The notes under the pieces were generated by a model. That model was given only the letters and a program-made list of their open reading frames with translations. It did no database searches and had not been told where the DNA came from. From Clostridiales bacterium (lineage in GTDB: Bacteria; Bacillota; Clostridia; Oscillospirales; Oscillospiraceae), in assembly GCA_003150355.1 (NCBI GenBank), contig QAMJ01000012.1, positions 186,001-250,000 on the forward strand: 64,000 nucleotides of DNA, read 5' to 3'. Shown piece after piece: positions 1 to 9,966 of the stretch. The position numbers were made by a program, and so were the translations under genes. Within the stretch, counting starts at the first letter, position 1. Each line of letters opens with the position of its first letter.

Positions 1-859
1 GTTTTCCATTTACGGCAAGACCTTCAACCTCAGCGATGAGGAAATGGATCTCAAGTACGTCAGCATAAAGGACGAGGGCAGGCTCCTCAAGCTCATCACC
101 GCCTGCATGACGAATCTCACTTTCCTCGACATGGACACTGCCGGTGTCTCCGACGAGAAGATGGCAGAGCTGCGCGATTCCCTGCCGAACACGGAGGTCG
201 TCTGGCGCGTCTGGTTCGGCGACTATTACAGCGTGCGCACCAATGTTGAGCGCATCCTTGCCTCAATGCCCGGCAAGGCCGGGGAACTGACGACCGAGAC
301 GACCCGCTCCCTCAAATACTGCACCAAGGTAAAATACATGGACCTCGGGCACAACAATTACCTTGACACGATAGACTTCGTCTCCTATATGCCAGACCTT
401 GAGGTGCTTATCGTCGGCATGACCTTCGTCGAGGACTTCTACCCGCTGGAAAACTGCCCGAAGCTTGAGTATCTGGAGGCCATGACCTCAAGGCTCCACG
501 ACCTCCGCCCCCTCGCGAACCTCAAGAATCTCAAGCACCTCAACATATGCTACAACTTCGCCGTCACCGACATTACCCCGCTCTACGGGCTGACCCAGCT
601 CGAGCGGCTCTGGATCGGCAAATACGATCCTGTCCCGCCTGAGCAGATCGAGAAGATAAAGGAACTTCTCCCCAACTGCGTCGTCAATTCTACTGTCGCT
701 GATCCGACAGACGGCGGCTGGCGCGTGGACGAAGAACCGAACGAGTTCGGCGATTCCCAGCAGGCCGCCCGCTATACACTGCTGCGCGAGCAGTTTGGCT
801 ACCATGAGGAGGACTTTTCCTATTACTGGAATGACCGTCTCTGCATCCGCCCGTACTGA
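1..859 (+). CDS. Leucine-rich-repeat protein, 5' end outside window
   Basis: The reading frame is open from base 2, so the window holds the last 285 residues and the true start lies upstream. The visible part carries several irregular repeats of about 22 residues with leucine-rich-repeat spacing (for example LKYCTKVKYMDLGHN, NCPKLEYLEAMTS, LANLKNLKHLNICYN and LTQLERLWIG) and ends in a conserved tail around EQFGYHEEDFSYYWND. Nearly every block has a counterpart in the next gene (IYGKTFNLS versus LYGKEFSTV; VVWRVWFGDYYSVRTNVERILASMP), so the two are tandem paralogues. By analogy with the neighbour it is probably an exported, surface-attached protein, but its signal peptide cannot be seen. No enzymatic function is apparent. 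Confidence 0.85.
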   Translation, partial: FSIYGKTFNLSDEEMDLKYVSIKDEGRLLKLITACMTNLTFLDMDTAGVSDEKMAELRDSLPNTEVVWRVWFGDYYSVRTNVERILASMPGKAGELTTETTRSLKYCTKVKYMDLGHNNYLDTIDFVSYMPDLEVLIVGMTFVEDFYPLENCPKLEYLEAMTSRLHDLRPLANLKNLKHLNICYNFAVTDITPLYGLTQLERLWIGKYDPVPPEQIEKIKELLPNCVVNSTVADPTDGGWRVDEEPNEFGDSQQAARYTLLREQFGYHEEDFSYYWNDRLCIRPY

Positions 860-895
860 CACACCGCGCACCCATTTTCCGGAGGATATCATTCA

Positions 896-2251
896 ATGTC
901 TAAGCTCAAAAAAATTCTCAGCATCATCTGCCTTGCCGCAGCTTTCCTGCTCCTTGCCGCCTGCGGCGACCCCGCTTCCTCTCTCTTCCCCGCAAAGACC
1001 GTGAAATTTCAGGCCGGCGCGGTAGAGATCGAGGGCACGACCGACCTGACGATAACGCTTGAGAGCGGTGAGACCGCTCTGCTCGACCAGCTGCCCGAGC
1101 TGCAGAAGGCCGATTTCAGCGGCAGCGCCTGCGTCGATGAAATTTATCAGTGGGCGCAGGCTCACCCGGACGTCAAGGTAAAATACACGGTGACGCTTCC
1201 CGACGGTCAGGTGCTTTCCAGCAGTGAGCAGAGCCTCGACCTCTCCGCGCTGACGGACTCCGCTGTTTCCGATACGCTCCAGGCGCTCGCCTACCTGCCG
1301 AAAGTCAATGACATCCAGCTCGGCTCCGAGCGTTCAAACCTCGGCTGGGACTCCGTCCGCGCGATAATGGACGCCTGCCCGAACGCTTCGGTCAGCTACA
1401 CTTTCTGGCTCTACGGCAAGGAATTCAGCACCGTTGACACCACCATCAACCTCAGCCATATCCCGGTCGATGACGACGGCGCGCAGGTGATGCAGGCCAT
1501 GGCCTGTATGCCGAATCTTGTCAGCGTCGACATGGACAGCTGCGGTGTCTCCAATGAGGACATGGCCGCCATCCGCGATGCTTATCCCGACGTCAAGGTC
1601 ATCTGGCGCGTCTGGTTCGGCGACGCCTACAGTGTGCGCACGGACGTTGAGCGCATCCTTGCCTCGCAGCCCTCTCACGGCGGTATGCTCGACCGATACA
1701 ATTCCGAAGCGCTCAAATACTGCACGGACGTCAAGTATCTCGACGTCGGCCATAACGACGCGCTGGACGATATTTCCTTCGTCGCCTATATGCCGAAGCT
1801 TGAGGTCGCCATCCTCGCGATGGATAACTGGAGCGACGCGACCCCCCTCGCCAGCTGCACCGAGCTTGAGTACCTCGAAATGCAGACCACGCTCTGCACC
1901 GATCTCTCCCCGCTCTCCGGGCTTAAAAATCTGCGCCATCTGAACATCGCCTATATCGTCGACCTCGAGGATATCTCCCCGCTCTATTCCCTGACCGAGC
2001 TTGAGCGCCTGTGGGTCGGCAGCAACAACCGCGTGCCCAAGGAACAGATAGAGCAGATGCGCGCCGCAGCGCCCAACTGCGAGGTAAACGACACGGTCTA
2101 TGACGACCCGACCGGCGGACGCTGGCGCTATGTCGACTACAACGACAAGGCCTATATCTTCATCCTGCACCCGCGCTATGAAAAGCTGCGCGAGCAGTTC
2201 GGCTACACCTCCGCGGACTTCTCTTTCTACTGGAACGATCCGCTCTACTGA
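896..2251 (+). CDS. Leucine-rich-repeat lipoprotein
   Basis: This 451-residue protein starts with a lipoprotein signal: positive residues, a hydrophobic stretch at 7-22 and lipobox L20-A21-A22-C23, so it should be lipid-anchored on the outer face of the membrane. After a linker come leucine-rich repeats, clearest at about residues 270-390 (LKYCTDVKYLDVGHN, CTELEYLEMQTT, LSGLKNLRHLNIAY, LTELERLWVG). The C-terminus repeats the EQFGY...YWND tail of the preceding gene, its tandem paralogue 36 bp upstream. A GGAGG ribosome site precedes the ATG, and a perfect hairpin follows the stop. Leucine-rich-repeat proteins usually bind other proteins; the ligand here is unknown. No catalytic residues were recognised. 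Confidence 0.88.
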   Translation: MSKLKKILSIICLAAAFLLLAACGDPASSLFPAKTVKFQAGAVEIEGTTDLTITLESGETALLDQLPELQKADFSGSACVDEIYQWAQAHPDVKVKYTVTLPDGQVLSSSEQSLDLSALTDSAVSDTLQALAYLPKVNDIQLGSERSNLGWDSVRAIMDACPNASVSYTFWLYGKEFSTVDTTINLSHIPVDDDGAQVMQAMACMPNLVSVDMDSCGVSNEDMAAIRDAYPDVKVIWRVWFGDAYSVRTDVERILASQPSHGGMLDRYNSEALKYCTDVKYLDVGHNDALDDISFVAYMPKLEVAILAMDNWSDATPLASCTELEYLEMQTTLCTDLSPLSGLKNLRHLNIAYIVDLEDISPLYSLTELERLWVGSNNRVPKEQIEQMRAAAPNCEVNDTVYDDPTGGRWRYVDYNDKAYIFILHPRYEKLREQFGYTSADFSFYWNDPLY

Positions 2252-2275
2252 GCTTTATCAAATATGAATTGTTGA

Positions 2276-2311
2276 AAATGTCATGGACAGCGCCGTCTGT
2301 CCATGACATTT
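2276..2311 (+). terminator. Rho-independent terminator after the LRR gene
   Basis: Perfect 15-bp arms (2276-2290 and 2297-2311) enclose the 6-nt loop CGCCGT. They begin 25 bp after the LRR lipoprotein stop and are followed by a short T run. Confidence 0.85.
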
Positions 2312-2338
2312 TTGAACGTATTTTTTCATTGCGGTATC

Positions 2339-2367
2339 TTGACAATCAGGTGCAATGAATGTATACT
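2339..2367 (+). promoter_or_regulatory. Sigma-A-type promoter of the pyrG operon
   Basis: Consensus TTGACA (2339-2344) and TATACT (2362-2367) are separated by exactly 17 bp. Transcription should start near 2374, giving a leader of about 300 nt before pyrG. Confidence 0.8.
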
Positions 2368-2402
2368 ATTTCAGTAATTTGGTTTTTGATTTTCTTCGCA
2401 GG

Positions 2403-2470
2403 CGTTCGCCGGTGTAAGGGGCCTCGTGCCCCCTTTAGGCATCGGAGAACGTTTTATTTTTTTCTTTTTT
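2403..2470 (+). promoter_or_regulatory. Leader hairpin with U tract, probable attenuator of pyrG
   Basis: The leader folds into a three-part hairpin: CGTTC/GAACG (2403-2407/2447-2451), CCG/CGG, then GGGGC/GCCCC (2418-2422/2428-2432). It is followed at once by a long T-rich run (2452-2470). This is an intrinsic terminator placed between the promoter and pyrG, with no coding frame between, so it probably controls read-through. I could not assign it to a named riboswitch class. The B. subtilis pyrG mechanism needs a transcript starting GGGC, which is not seen here. Confidence 0.55.
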
Positions 2471-2636
2471 ACCCTCGGTTGACACTGGCATTCTCTCCAT
2501 CAAATCGAAGCCCAACAACGTGGGTTCGATTTGAAAAGGAAGAAGGAGATTGCATAGTGCAGCTTTTGCCGCAAGGCGGAAGCGGAACGGTGCAAGCTTC
2601 TTCTGACGTTGTATGCTTCCTTGTCAATCGAGGGTA
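2470..2636. repeat. Element bounded by 15-bp inverted repeats in the pyrG leader
   Basis: TACCCTCGGTTGACA (2470-2484) and TGTCAATCGAGGGTA (2622-2636) are inverted repeats with one mismatch. Between them, with spacers of 15 and 14 bp, lies the 108-bp structured repeat described separately. No target-site duplication is visible. It could be a small mobile element (MITE-like) inserted at the end of the attenuator, or the closing stem of a large leader RNA. Confidence 0.55.
2500..2607 (-). repeat. Structured repeat, copy B (inverted relative to copy A)
   Basis: Read on the minus strand, this 108-bp segment aligns end to end with 61309-61417, differing at roughly 21 positions by my hand alignment. 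Both copies start GTCAGAAGAA and end CTTCGATTTGA. Two hairpin units are visible: a long one closed by GAAGAA/TTCTTC, and a terminal one closed by CAAATCGAA/TTCGATTTG. In the long stem this copy has GCTTGC/GCAATC where copy A has ACGAAT/ATTCGT, so pairing is kept although the sequence is not. The strand of any function is unknown. Confidence 0.8.
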
Positions 2637-2674
2637 CTGATACTTAAATATTACTACTGCGGAGGATGATCGTT

Positions 2675-4279
2675 ATGACTAAGTATGTTTTCGTTACCGG
2701 CGGCGTTGTGTCCGGTCTTGGCAAGGGTATCACCGCGGCCTCGCTCGGCCGTCTGCTCAAGGCACGCGGCCTCAAGGTTGCAGCGCAGAAGCTCGACCCG
2801 TATATAAACGTCGACCCCGGCACGATGAGCCCCTACCAGCACGGCGAGGTCTATGTCACCGAGGACGGCGCTGAGGCCGATCTCGACCTCGGGCACTATG
2901 AGCGCTTCATCGATGAGGATCTCAATCGCTACTCGAACCTCACCACCGGCAAGGTCTACTGGAATGTCCTCAACCGTGAGCGCCGCGGCGAGTACCTCGG
3001 CCAGACCATTCAGGTCATCCCCCACATCACCGGCGAGATAAAGGACTTCATCTACAAGGTCGGCAAGAACACCGGTGCGGACGTCGTCATCACCGAGATC
3101 GGCGGCACGACCGGCGATATAGAGAGCCAGCCTTTCCTTGAGGCCGCGCGCCAGGTCAGCCTTGAGCAGGGTCCGGGCAACTGCCTGTTCATCCATGTGA
3201 CCCTCGTCCCCTTTATCAAGGGCAGCGACGAGCACAAGACCAAGCCCACCCAGCACTCCGTGCGTGAGCTTCAGGCGATGGGCATTTCCCCGAACATCAT
3301 CGTCCTGCGCTGCGATGAGCCGCTGGAGCCCGAGATATTCAAGAAGATCGCCATGTTCTGCAACGTCAAGCCCGACTGCGTCATTGAGAACGTGACTCTC
3401 CCGAACCTCTATGAAGCGCCGCTGATGCTTGAAAAGAGCGACTTCTCACTCATCGTCTGCCGCGAGCTCGGCCTCTGGACGAGAGCTCCGGAGCTGAGCC
3501 AGTGGAAGGCGCTGGTCGAGCGCATCAAGTCCGCCGACCGACATGTCACCATCGGTCTTGTCGGCAAGTATGTCCAGCTACACGACGCGTACCTCTCCGT
3601 TGCCGAGGCGCTGCACCACGCGGGCTACGCCTGCGGCGCGACCGTCGATGTCAAATGGATCGACAGCGAGACCGTCACCGATGAAAATGCCGCTGAGGTC
3701 TTCTCCGGCTGCGACGGCATGATAGTCCCCGGCGGCTTTGGCGATCGCGGCATAGGCGGCATGATAAGCGCCGCGCGCTACGCCCGCGAGACCGGCATGC
3801 CCTATCTCGGCATCTGCCTCGGCATGCAGATCGCCGTTATAGAGTTCGCGAGAAATGTCTGCGGGCTCAAGGACGCCGACTCCCGCGAATTTAATGCAAA
3901 TTCTTCACATAAAGTCATTGATTTTCTGCCCGATCAGCATGATAATATAGACAAGGGCGGAAGCCTGCGCCTCGGCGCGTATCCCTGCCATATCGTCAAG
4001 GGCAGCACCATGGAGCGCTGCTACGGCAAGCAGGATATCTCCGAGCGCCACCGTCACCGCTACGAGTTCAATAACGACTACCGCGAGGTGCTCAGCGAGA
4101 ACGGACTGTGCCTGTGCGGCAGCTCCCCGGACGGCAGCATAATCGAGGCCGTCGAGCTGAGCGATAAGCCGTTCTTCGTCGGTGTGCAGTTCCACCCAGA
4201 ATTCAAGAGCCGCCCGAACAAGCCGCACCCCCTGTTCCTCGGGCTTGTCGAGGCGTCGCTGAAAGGTGAAAAGAAATGA
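2675..4279 (+). CDS. pyrG: CTP synthase (glutamine hydrolysing)
   Basis: PyrG converts UTP to CTP using ATP and glutamine, the last step of de novo pyrimidine nucleotide synthesis. The 534-residue protein has the N-terminal synthase domain (start KYVFVTGGVVSGLGKG) and a C-terminal class I glutaminase domain with nucleophile C381 in GICLGMQ and the H507/E509 pair in QFHPEF. An in-frame ATG at 2666 overlaps the ribosome site; I chose 2675 because GGAGG at 2661-2665 is then 9 nt away and the protein begins like its family. It is first in a tight operon and overlaps nadE by 4 bp. An attenuator-like leader and a repeat lie upstream. Confidence 0.97.
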   Translation: MTKYVFVTGGVVSGLGKGITAASLGRLLKARGLKVAAQKLDPYINVDPGTMSPYQHGEVYVTEDGAEADLDLGHYERFIDEDLNRYSNLTTGKVYWNVLNRERRGEYLGQTIQVIPHITGEIKDFIYKVGKNTGADVVITEIGGTTGDIESQPFLEAARQVSLEQGPGNCLFIHVTLVPFIKGSDEHKTKPTQHSVRELQAMGISPNIIVLRCDEPLEPEIFKKIAMFCNVKPDCVIENVTLPNLYEAPLMLEKSDFSLIVCRELGLWTRAPELSQWKALVERIKSADRHVTIGLVGKYVQLHDAYLSVAEALHHAGYACGATVDVKWIDSETVTDENAAEVFSGCDGMIVPGGFGDRGIGGMISAARYARETGMPYLGICLGMQIAVIEFARNVCGLKDADSREFNANSSHKVIDFLPDQHDNIDKGGSLRLGAYPCHIVKGSTMERCYGKQDISERHRHRYEFNNDYREVLSENGLCLCGSSPDGSIIEAVELSDKPFFVGVQFHPEFKSRPNKPHPLFLGLVEASLKGEKK

Positions 4280-5010
4280 GAGATTATCAGGCGGAGTACG
4301 AAGGCCGCGTCGCCTTTATCCGCGAGCTTGTCAAGAACGCCGGTGCCTCCGGCATCGTCTACGGCAACTCCGGCGGCAAGGACAGCGCCCTTGTCGGCAT
4401 CCTCTGCAAGGCCGCGTGTGACAACACCGTCGGCATCATCATGCCCTGTGCCTCCAAGCGCAACTACGGGCAGGACACGGACGACGGCATAGCCGTCGCC
4501 GGGCGGTTCGGCATCGAGACGCGCACCGTCGACCTCACCGCCGTGCGTGAACGCGAGATGGAGGAGCTGCAGAAGGTCTGCGCGCTCAACTCCGCCGCGA
4601 TAAACAACATCGCCCCGCGCCTGCGCATGACGACGCTCTACGCCATCGGCGCGGCGGAGAACCGCCTCGTCGCCGGTACCGGCAACAGGAGCGAGATACA
4701 CATGGGCTACTTCACCAAGTGGGGCGACGGCGCGAGCGACTTTGACGTTATCGCTGACCTCACCGCGACCGAGGTCTTTGAGTTCCTCGAATACCTCAAC
4801 GCGCCGCGCTGCATCATCGATAAGGCACCCTCCGCGGGACTTTTCGACGGGCAGACCGACGAGCAGGAGATGGGCGTGACCTACAAAGCCATCGATGATT
4901 TTCTGCTTTACGGCACGGTAAACGCGCAGGACAAGGCCGTCATTGACCGCTACCATAACCGCAGCGAGCATAAGCGCAAGCCGCTTGTGACATACAAAGG
5001 TAAAGGCTGA
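4276..5010 (+). CDS. nadE: NH3-dependent NAD+ synthetase
   Basis: NadE amidates nicotinic acid adenine dinucleotide to NAD+ with ATP. At 244 residues it consists only of the ATP-pyrophosphatase domain, with the P-loop SGGKDS at 32-37, and lacks the N-terminal nitrilase-type glutaminase of the long NadE forms. Free ammonia is therefore the expected nitrogen donor. The ATGA overlap with pyrG implies translational coupling, and purB starts 4 nt after the stop. Placement among purine and pyrimidine genes, together with pncB at 32999, shows that NAD salvage is encoded in the same region. Confidence 0.95.
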   Translation: MRDYQAEYEGRVAFIRELVKNAGASGIVYGNSGGKDSALVGILCKAACDNTVGIIMPCASKRNYGQDTDDGIAVAGRFGIETRTVDLTAVREREMEELQKVCALNSAAINNIAPRLRMTTLYAIGAAENRLVAGTGNRSEIHMGYFTKWGDGASDFDVIADLTATEVFEFLEYLNAPRCIIDKAPSAGLFDGQTDEQEMGVTYKAIDDFLLYGTVNAQDKAVIDRYHNRSEHKRKPLVTYKGKG

Positions 5011-5014
5011 TACC

Positions 5015-6448
5015 ATGCACGAATTTTACGAAAACCCCCTCTGCGGCCGCTATGCCGACGAGGAGATGAAGCGCCAGTTTTCGGACGACAACAAGTTCTC
5101 CACATGGCGCAGGCTGTGGCTCGCGCTCGCCGAGAGCGAGCAGGAGCTGGGGCTCAGCATCAGCGATGAACAGCTCGACGAGATGCGCGCGCATATAGAC
5201 GACATTGACTATGCCGCCGCTGCCGCGCATGAGCACGAGGTACGGCACGATGTTATGGCGCACGTGCTGACCTTCGGCGAGTGCTGCCCCAAGGCAAAGC
5301 CCATCATCCACCTCGGCGCGACGAGCTGCTACGTCGGCGACAACACGGACATCATCCGTATGCGCGGCGGGCTGCTCATCATCCGCAAGCTCCTTGTGAA
5401 CGCCGTCGCGGCGCTGAGTGAGTTTGCAGAGAAATACAAATCCCTGCCGACTCTTGCCTACACGCATTTTCAGGCTGCCCAGCCGACTACCGTCGGCAAG
5501 CGCGCGTGCCTGTGGATAAACGACCTGCTGTTTGATATCGAGCAGCTCGACTTTCAGCTCTCGCAGCTGAAGCTTCTCGGCTGCAAGGGCACGACCGGCA
5601 CCGGCGCAAGCTTCCTTGAGCTGTTCGACGGGGACGCTGAAAAGGTTGAGGAGCTTGAACGGCGCATCGCAGCGAAGATGGGCTTCGAGGCCTGTCAGGC
5701 CGTCAGCGGTCAGACCTACACCCGCAAGGTCGACTTCGCTGTCTTGCAGGTGCTCTCCGGCATTGCGCAGAGCGCATCGAAGTTTTCGAGCGATATACGC
5801 CTGCTCAGCCATCTGAAAGAGGTGGACGAGCCGTTTGAAAGTAAACAGATCGGCTCCTCGGCAATGGCCTATAAGCGTAACCCCATGCGCTCCGAGCGCG
5901 TCGCGTCCCTCAGCCGCTATGTGATATGTGATTTGCAGAACGCCGCCGTCACCGCCTCCGCGCAGTGGTTCGAGCGTACGCTGGACGATTCCGCAAACCG
6001 CCGTATCTCCATACCCGAGGCCTTCCTCGCAACGGATGCGATACTGAATCTTTACATCAACATCGTGCGCGGCATGAAGGTCTATCCTGCGGTCATCGCA
6101 AAGCACCTCAATGAGGAGCTGCCCTTTATGTCCACGGAGAACATCCTCATGTACTGCGTCAAAAATAAGGGCGGCGACCGTCAGGCGCTGCATGAGGCCA
6201 TACGTCGGCACTCCGTCGCCGCCGCCGAGCAGGTCAAGCTCTACGGGCGCGATAACGATCTGCTTGAGCGCATCAAGGCCGATCCCGCATTCTCCCTCAC
6301 CGATGAGGAGATGGCGCAGCTCACCGATCCCGCGACCTTCACCGGCATGGCGGAGCGCCAGTGCGAGACCTTCCTGCGCGGCACCGTAAAGCCGGTACTC
6401 AAAAAGTATGATTCCAGCCTCGGCATCAAGGCCGAAATAAATGTATAA
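5015..6448 (+). CDS. purB: Adenylosuccinate lyase
   Basis: PurB cleaves SAICAR to AICAR and adenylosuccinate to AMP, releasing fumarate. The 477-residue protein belongs to the fumarase/aspartase superfamily. The flexible-loop signature SSAMAYKRNP lies at 281-290, where the family serine acts in catalysis, and the conserved THFQAAQPTT begins at about residue 140. It starts 4 nt after nadE and ends 22 nt before purA, the enzyme that makes its second substrate, so the two AMP-branch steps are adjacent. The start is fixed by the short gap and the intact family N-terminus. Confidence 0.96.
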   Translation: MHEFYENPLCGRYADEEMKRQFSDDNKFSTWRRLWLALAESEQELGLSISDEQLDEMRAHIDDIDYAAAAAHEHEVRHDVMAHVLTFGECCPKAKPIIHLGATSCYVGDNTDIIRMRGGLLIIRKLLVNAVAALSEFAEKYKSLPTLAYTHFQAAQPTTVGKRACLWINDLLFDIEQLDFQLSQLKLLGCKGTTGTGASFLELFDGDAEKVEELERRIAAKMGFEACQAVSGQTYTRKVDFAVLQVLSGIAQSASKFSSDIRLLSHLKEVDEPFESKQIGSSAMAYKRNPMRSERVASLSRYVICDLQNAAVTASAQWFERTLDDSANRRISIPEAFLATDAILNLYINIVRGMKVYPAVIAKHLNEELPFMSTENILMYCVKNKGGDRQALHEAIRRHSVAAAEQVKLYGRDNDLLERIKADPAFSLTDEEMAQLTDPATFTGMAERQCETFLRGTVKPVLKKYDSSLGIKAEINV

Positions 6449-6470
6449 AGAAGAAAGAGGAAAAAGCGCT

Positions 6471-7748
6471 ATGTTGACTTCTATTGTTGGTACTAACTGG
6501 GGCGATGAGGGCAAGGGCCGTATGGTCGACCTGCTCAGCAAGAACTATGACATCGTCGTCCGCTATCAGGGCGGCAACAACGCCGGCCACACCGTCATCA
6601 ATGAAAAGGGCAAGTTCATCATGAACCTCATGCCCTCCGGCATCCTGCGCGATGAGACCGTCAACGTTCTCGGCCCCGGCATCGTCATCGACCTTGAGCA
6701 TCTCTTCGGCGAGGCGATGAAGCTGCGCGAGGCGGGCATCGAGATAAGCCCCGACCATCTCAAGATCAGCGACCGCGCCACCATCTGCATGCCCTACCAC
6801 AAGCTGCTCGACGGCCTTGAGGAGGACAGGCTCGGCGACAAGAAGTTCGGCTCCACCCGCCGCGGTATCTCCCCCGTCTATGCCGACAAGTACATGAAGA
6901 AGACCATCCGCATGGGCGACCTGCTGCATTGGGACACCCTGCGTGACAGACTCGAGGGCATCGTCGAGTGGAAGAACCTGACCGTTGAAAAGGGCTACGG
7001 CCATGAGGCGATCAAGGTCGAGGACATGATGATGTGGCTCGAGGAGTACGGCAAGTTCTTCACCCCGTATATCTGCAACACCACCGAATATCTCAGCGAC
7101 GCAATAAAGTCCGGCAAGTCCGTGATCTTTGAAGCCCAGCTCGGCGCGCTGCGCGATATCGACTTCGGCATCTATCCCTACACCTCCGCTTCTACCACGC
7201 TCGCGGCCTACGCGCCCATCGGCGCAGGCATCCCGTTTGCCAAGCTCGATGAGAGCATCGGCATTATGAAAGCCTATTCCAGCTGCGTCGGCGAAGGCCC
7301 CTTCACCTGTGAGCTGTTCGGCGCCGAGGGCGACAGCCTGCGCGAAGCCGGCGGCGAGTACGGCGCGGCTACCGGCCGTCCCAGACGTGTCGGCGGCTTT
7401 GACGTCGTCGCCTCCCGTTACGGTGCTCTCGTTCAGGGCTGCACCTACATCGCCCTGACGAAGCTCGATGTTCTCTCCTACCTCAAGCAGATCCCCGTCT
7501 GCGTCGCTTACGAGCTTGACGGCAAGCGCATCGACTGCTTCCCCTCCGACATTGACGAGCTTGAGGCAGCAAAGCCCGTGTACGAGTACCTGCCCGGCTT
7601 CAACTGCGACATCAGCAATTGCCGCAGCGTCGAGGATCTGCCGAAAGAAGCGCTCGACTACATCCGTTATATCGAGAAGGCCGTCAACTGCCCGATAAAG
7701 TATGTCTCTGTCGGCGCAGAGCGCGAAGCCTACATCAAAATGTTCTGA
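6471..7748 (+). CDS. purA: Adenylosuccinate synthase
   Basis: PurA joins IMP and aspartate using GTP, the committed step to AMP. The 425-residue length is normal. The N-terminus TSIVGTNWGDEGKGRMVD carries the GTP-binding loop GDEGKG and catalytic aspartate, followed by GGNNAGHTV with the catalytic histidine. An upstream in-frame ATG at 6441 lies inside purB; 6471 is preferred because AGAAAGAGG is about 10 nt upstream and the protein then begins at the conserved motif. Lying between purB and guaA, it places both branches from IMP in one transcript. Confidence 0.96.
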   Translation: MLTSIVGTNWGDEGKGRMVDLLSKNYDIVVRYQGGNNAGHTVINEKGKFIMNLMPSGILRDETVNVLGPGIVIDLEHLFGEAMKLREAGIEISPDHLKISDRATICMPYHKLLDGLEEDRLGDKKFGSTRRGISPVYADKYMKKTIRMGDLLHWDTLRDRLEGIVEWKNLTVEKGYGHEAIKVEDMMMWLEEYGKFFTPYICNTTEYLSDAIKSGKSVIFEAQLGALRDIDFGIYPYTSASTTLAAYAPIGAGIPFAKLDESIGIMKAYSSCVGEGPFTCELFGAEGDSLREAGGEYGAATGRPRRVGGFDVVASRYGALVQGCTYIALTKLDVLSYLKQIPVCVAYELDGKRIDCFPSDIDELEAAKPVYEYLPGFNCDISNCRSVEDLPKEALDYIRYIEKAVNCPIKYVSVGAEREAYIKMF

Positions 7749-7770
7749 GAAGAAGCGAGAGGAAAGCCGT

Positions 7771-9310
<1,540 letters not shown>

Positions 9311-9312
<2 letters not shown>

Positions 9313-9349
9313 GCCCAAGGCCTTATCCGTCGGATAAGGCCTTGGGCTT
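9311..9349 (+). terminator. Terminator of the pyrG-guaA operon
   Basis: Perfect 18-bp arms (9311-9328 and 9332-9349) enclose a 3-nt loop. The hairpin begins at the guaA stop codon. The T tract is short, but the stem is very stable. Confidence 0.85.
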
Positions 9350-9404
9350 ATTCACAATTTCAGTATTATAATTATCTAACGATCTCACGAAAGGACTGTC
9401 TGAC

Positions 9405-9947
9405 ATGTCAAAAAAGGTTCTTATCATTTCCTCCAGCCTGCGCGGCGGGAGCAATTCCGAGTGCCTTGCCAGGGAGTGCGAGCACGGCGCAAAGGACGCC
9501 GGGCACGATGTGCAGTTCATCTCCCTCAAGGGCAAGGAGCTGAAGTTCTGCATCGGCTGCCTCAGCTGTCAGGAGACCGGAAAGTGCGTCCTCAAGGACG
9601 ATGCCGCGGACATCATGGCCGCTGTGTATAACGCCGAGGTCATAGTCTTCGCAACGCCGATCTATTACTACGAAATGTGCGGACAGCTTAAAACGCTGCT
9701 CGACCGCATGAACCCTCTCTTCCCGTCGGATTACAAATTCCGGGATATCTACATGATCGCGACGGCGGAGGAGGACGAGCCTACCACCTTTGATAAGGCC
9801 TATAACGGTCTGCTCGGCTGGGTGGACTGCTTTGAAAAGGCGAGCCTCAAGGGCATCGTCACCGGCGGCGGGATAGGCGGAGCGAACGCCGCGCCCAAGC
9901 ACGCCGACGTGATGCGCAAAGCATACGAGCTTGGAAATAAACTGTAA
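9405..9947 (+). CDS. Flavodoxin-fold NAD(P)H-dependent FMN reductase-like protein
   Basis: The 180-residue protein begins KKVLIISSSLRGGSNSECLA, the FMN phosphate-binding loop of the NADPH-dependent FMN reductase and iron-sulfur flavoprotein family. It then has a cysteine cluster (FCIGCLSCQETGKCVLKDD) and the family ATPIYYYEMCGQLKTLLDR segment. Such proteins pass electrons to flavin or quinone-like substrates in the cytoplasm; the substrate here is unknown. It begins 55 bp after the guaA terminator and is followed 19 nt later by a decarboxylase-like gene, a pairing that suggests a small redox or detoxification operon. A second relative is at 56178. Confidence 0.85.
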   Translation: MSKKVLIISSSLRGGSNSECLARECEHGAKDAGHDVQFISLKGKELKFCIGCLSCQETGKCVLKDDAADIMAAVYNAEVIVFATPIYYYEMCGQLKTLLDRMNPLFPSDYKFRDIYMIATAEEDEPTTFDKAYNGLLGWVDCFEKASLKGIVTGGGIGGANAAPKHADVMRKAYELGNKL

Positions 9948-9966
9948 TATCAGTAGGTCAATAACA

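Noticed and set aside
2374..2470. B. subtilis-type CTP attenuator of pyrG
   Set aside because: That mechanism needs a transcript starting GGGC; the start predicted from the -10 box lies in an AT-rich stretch without it.
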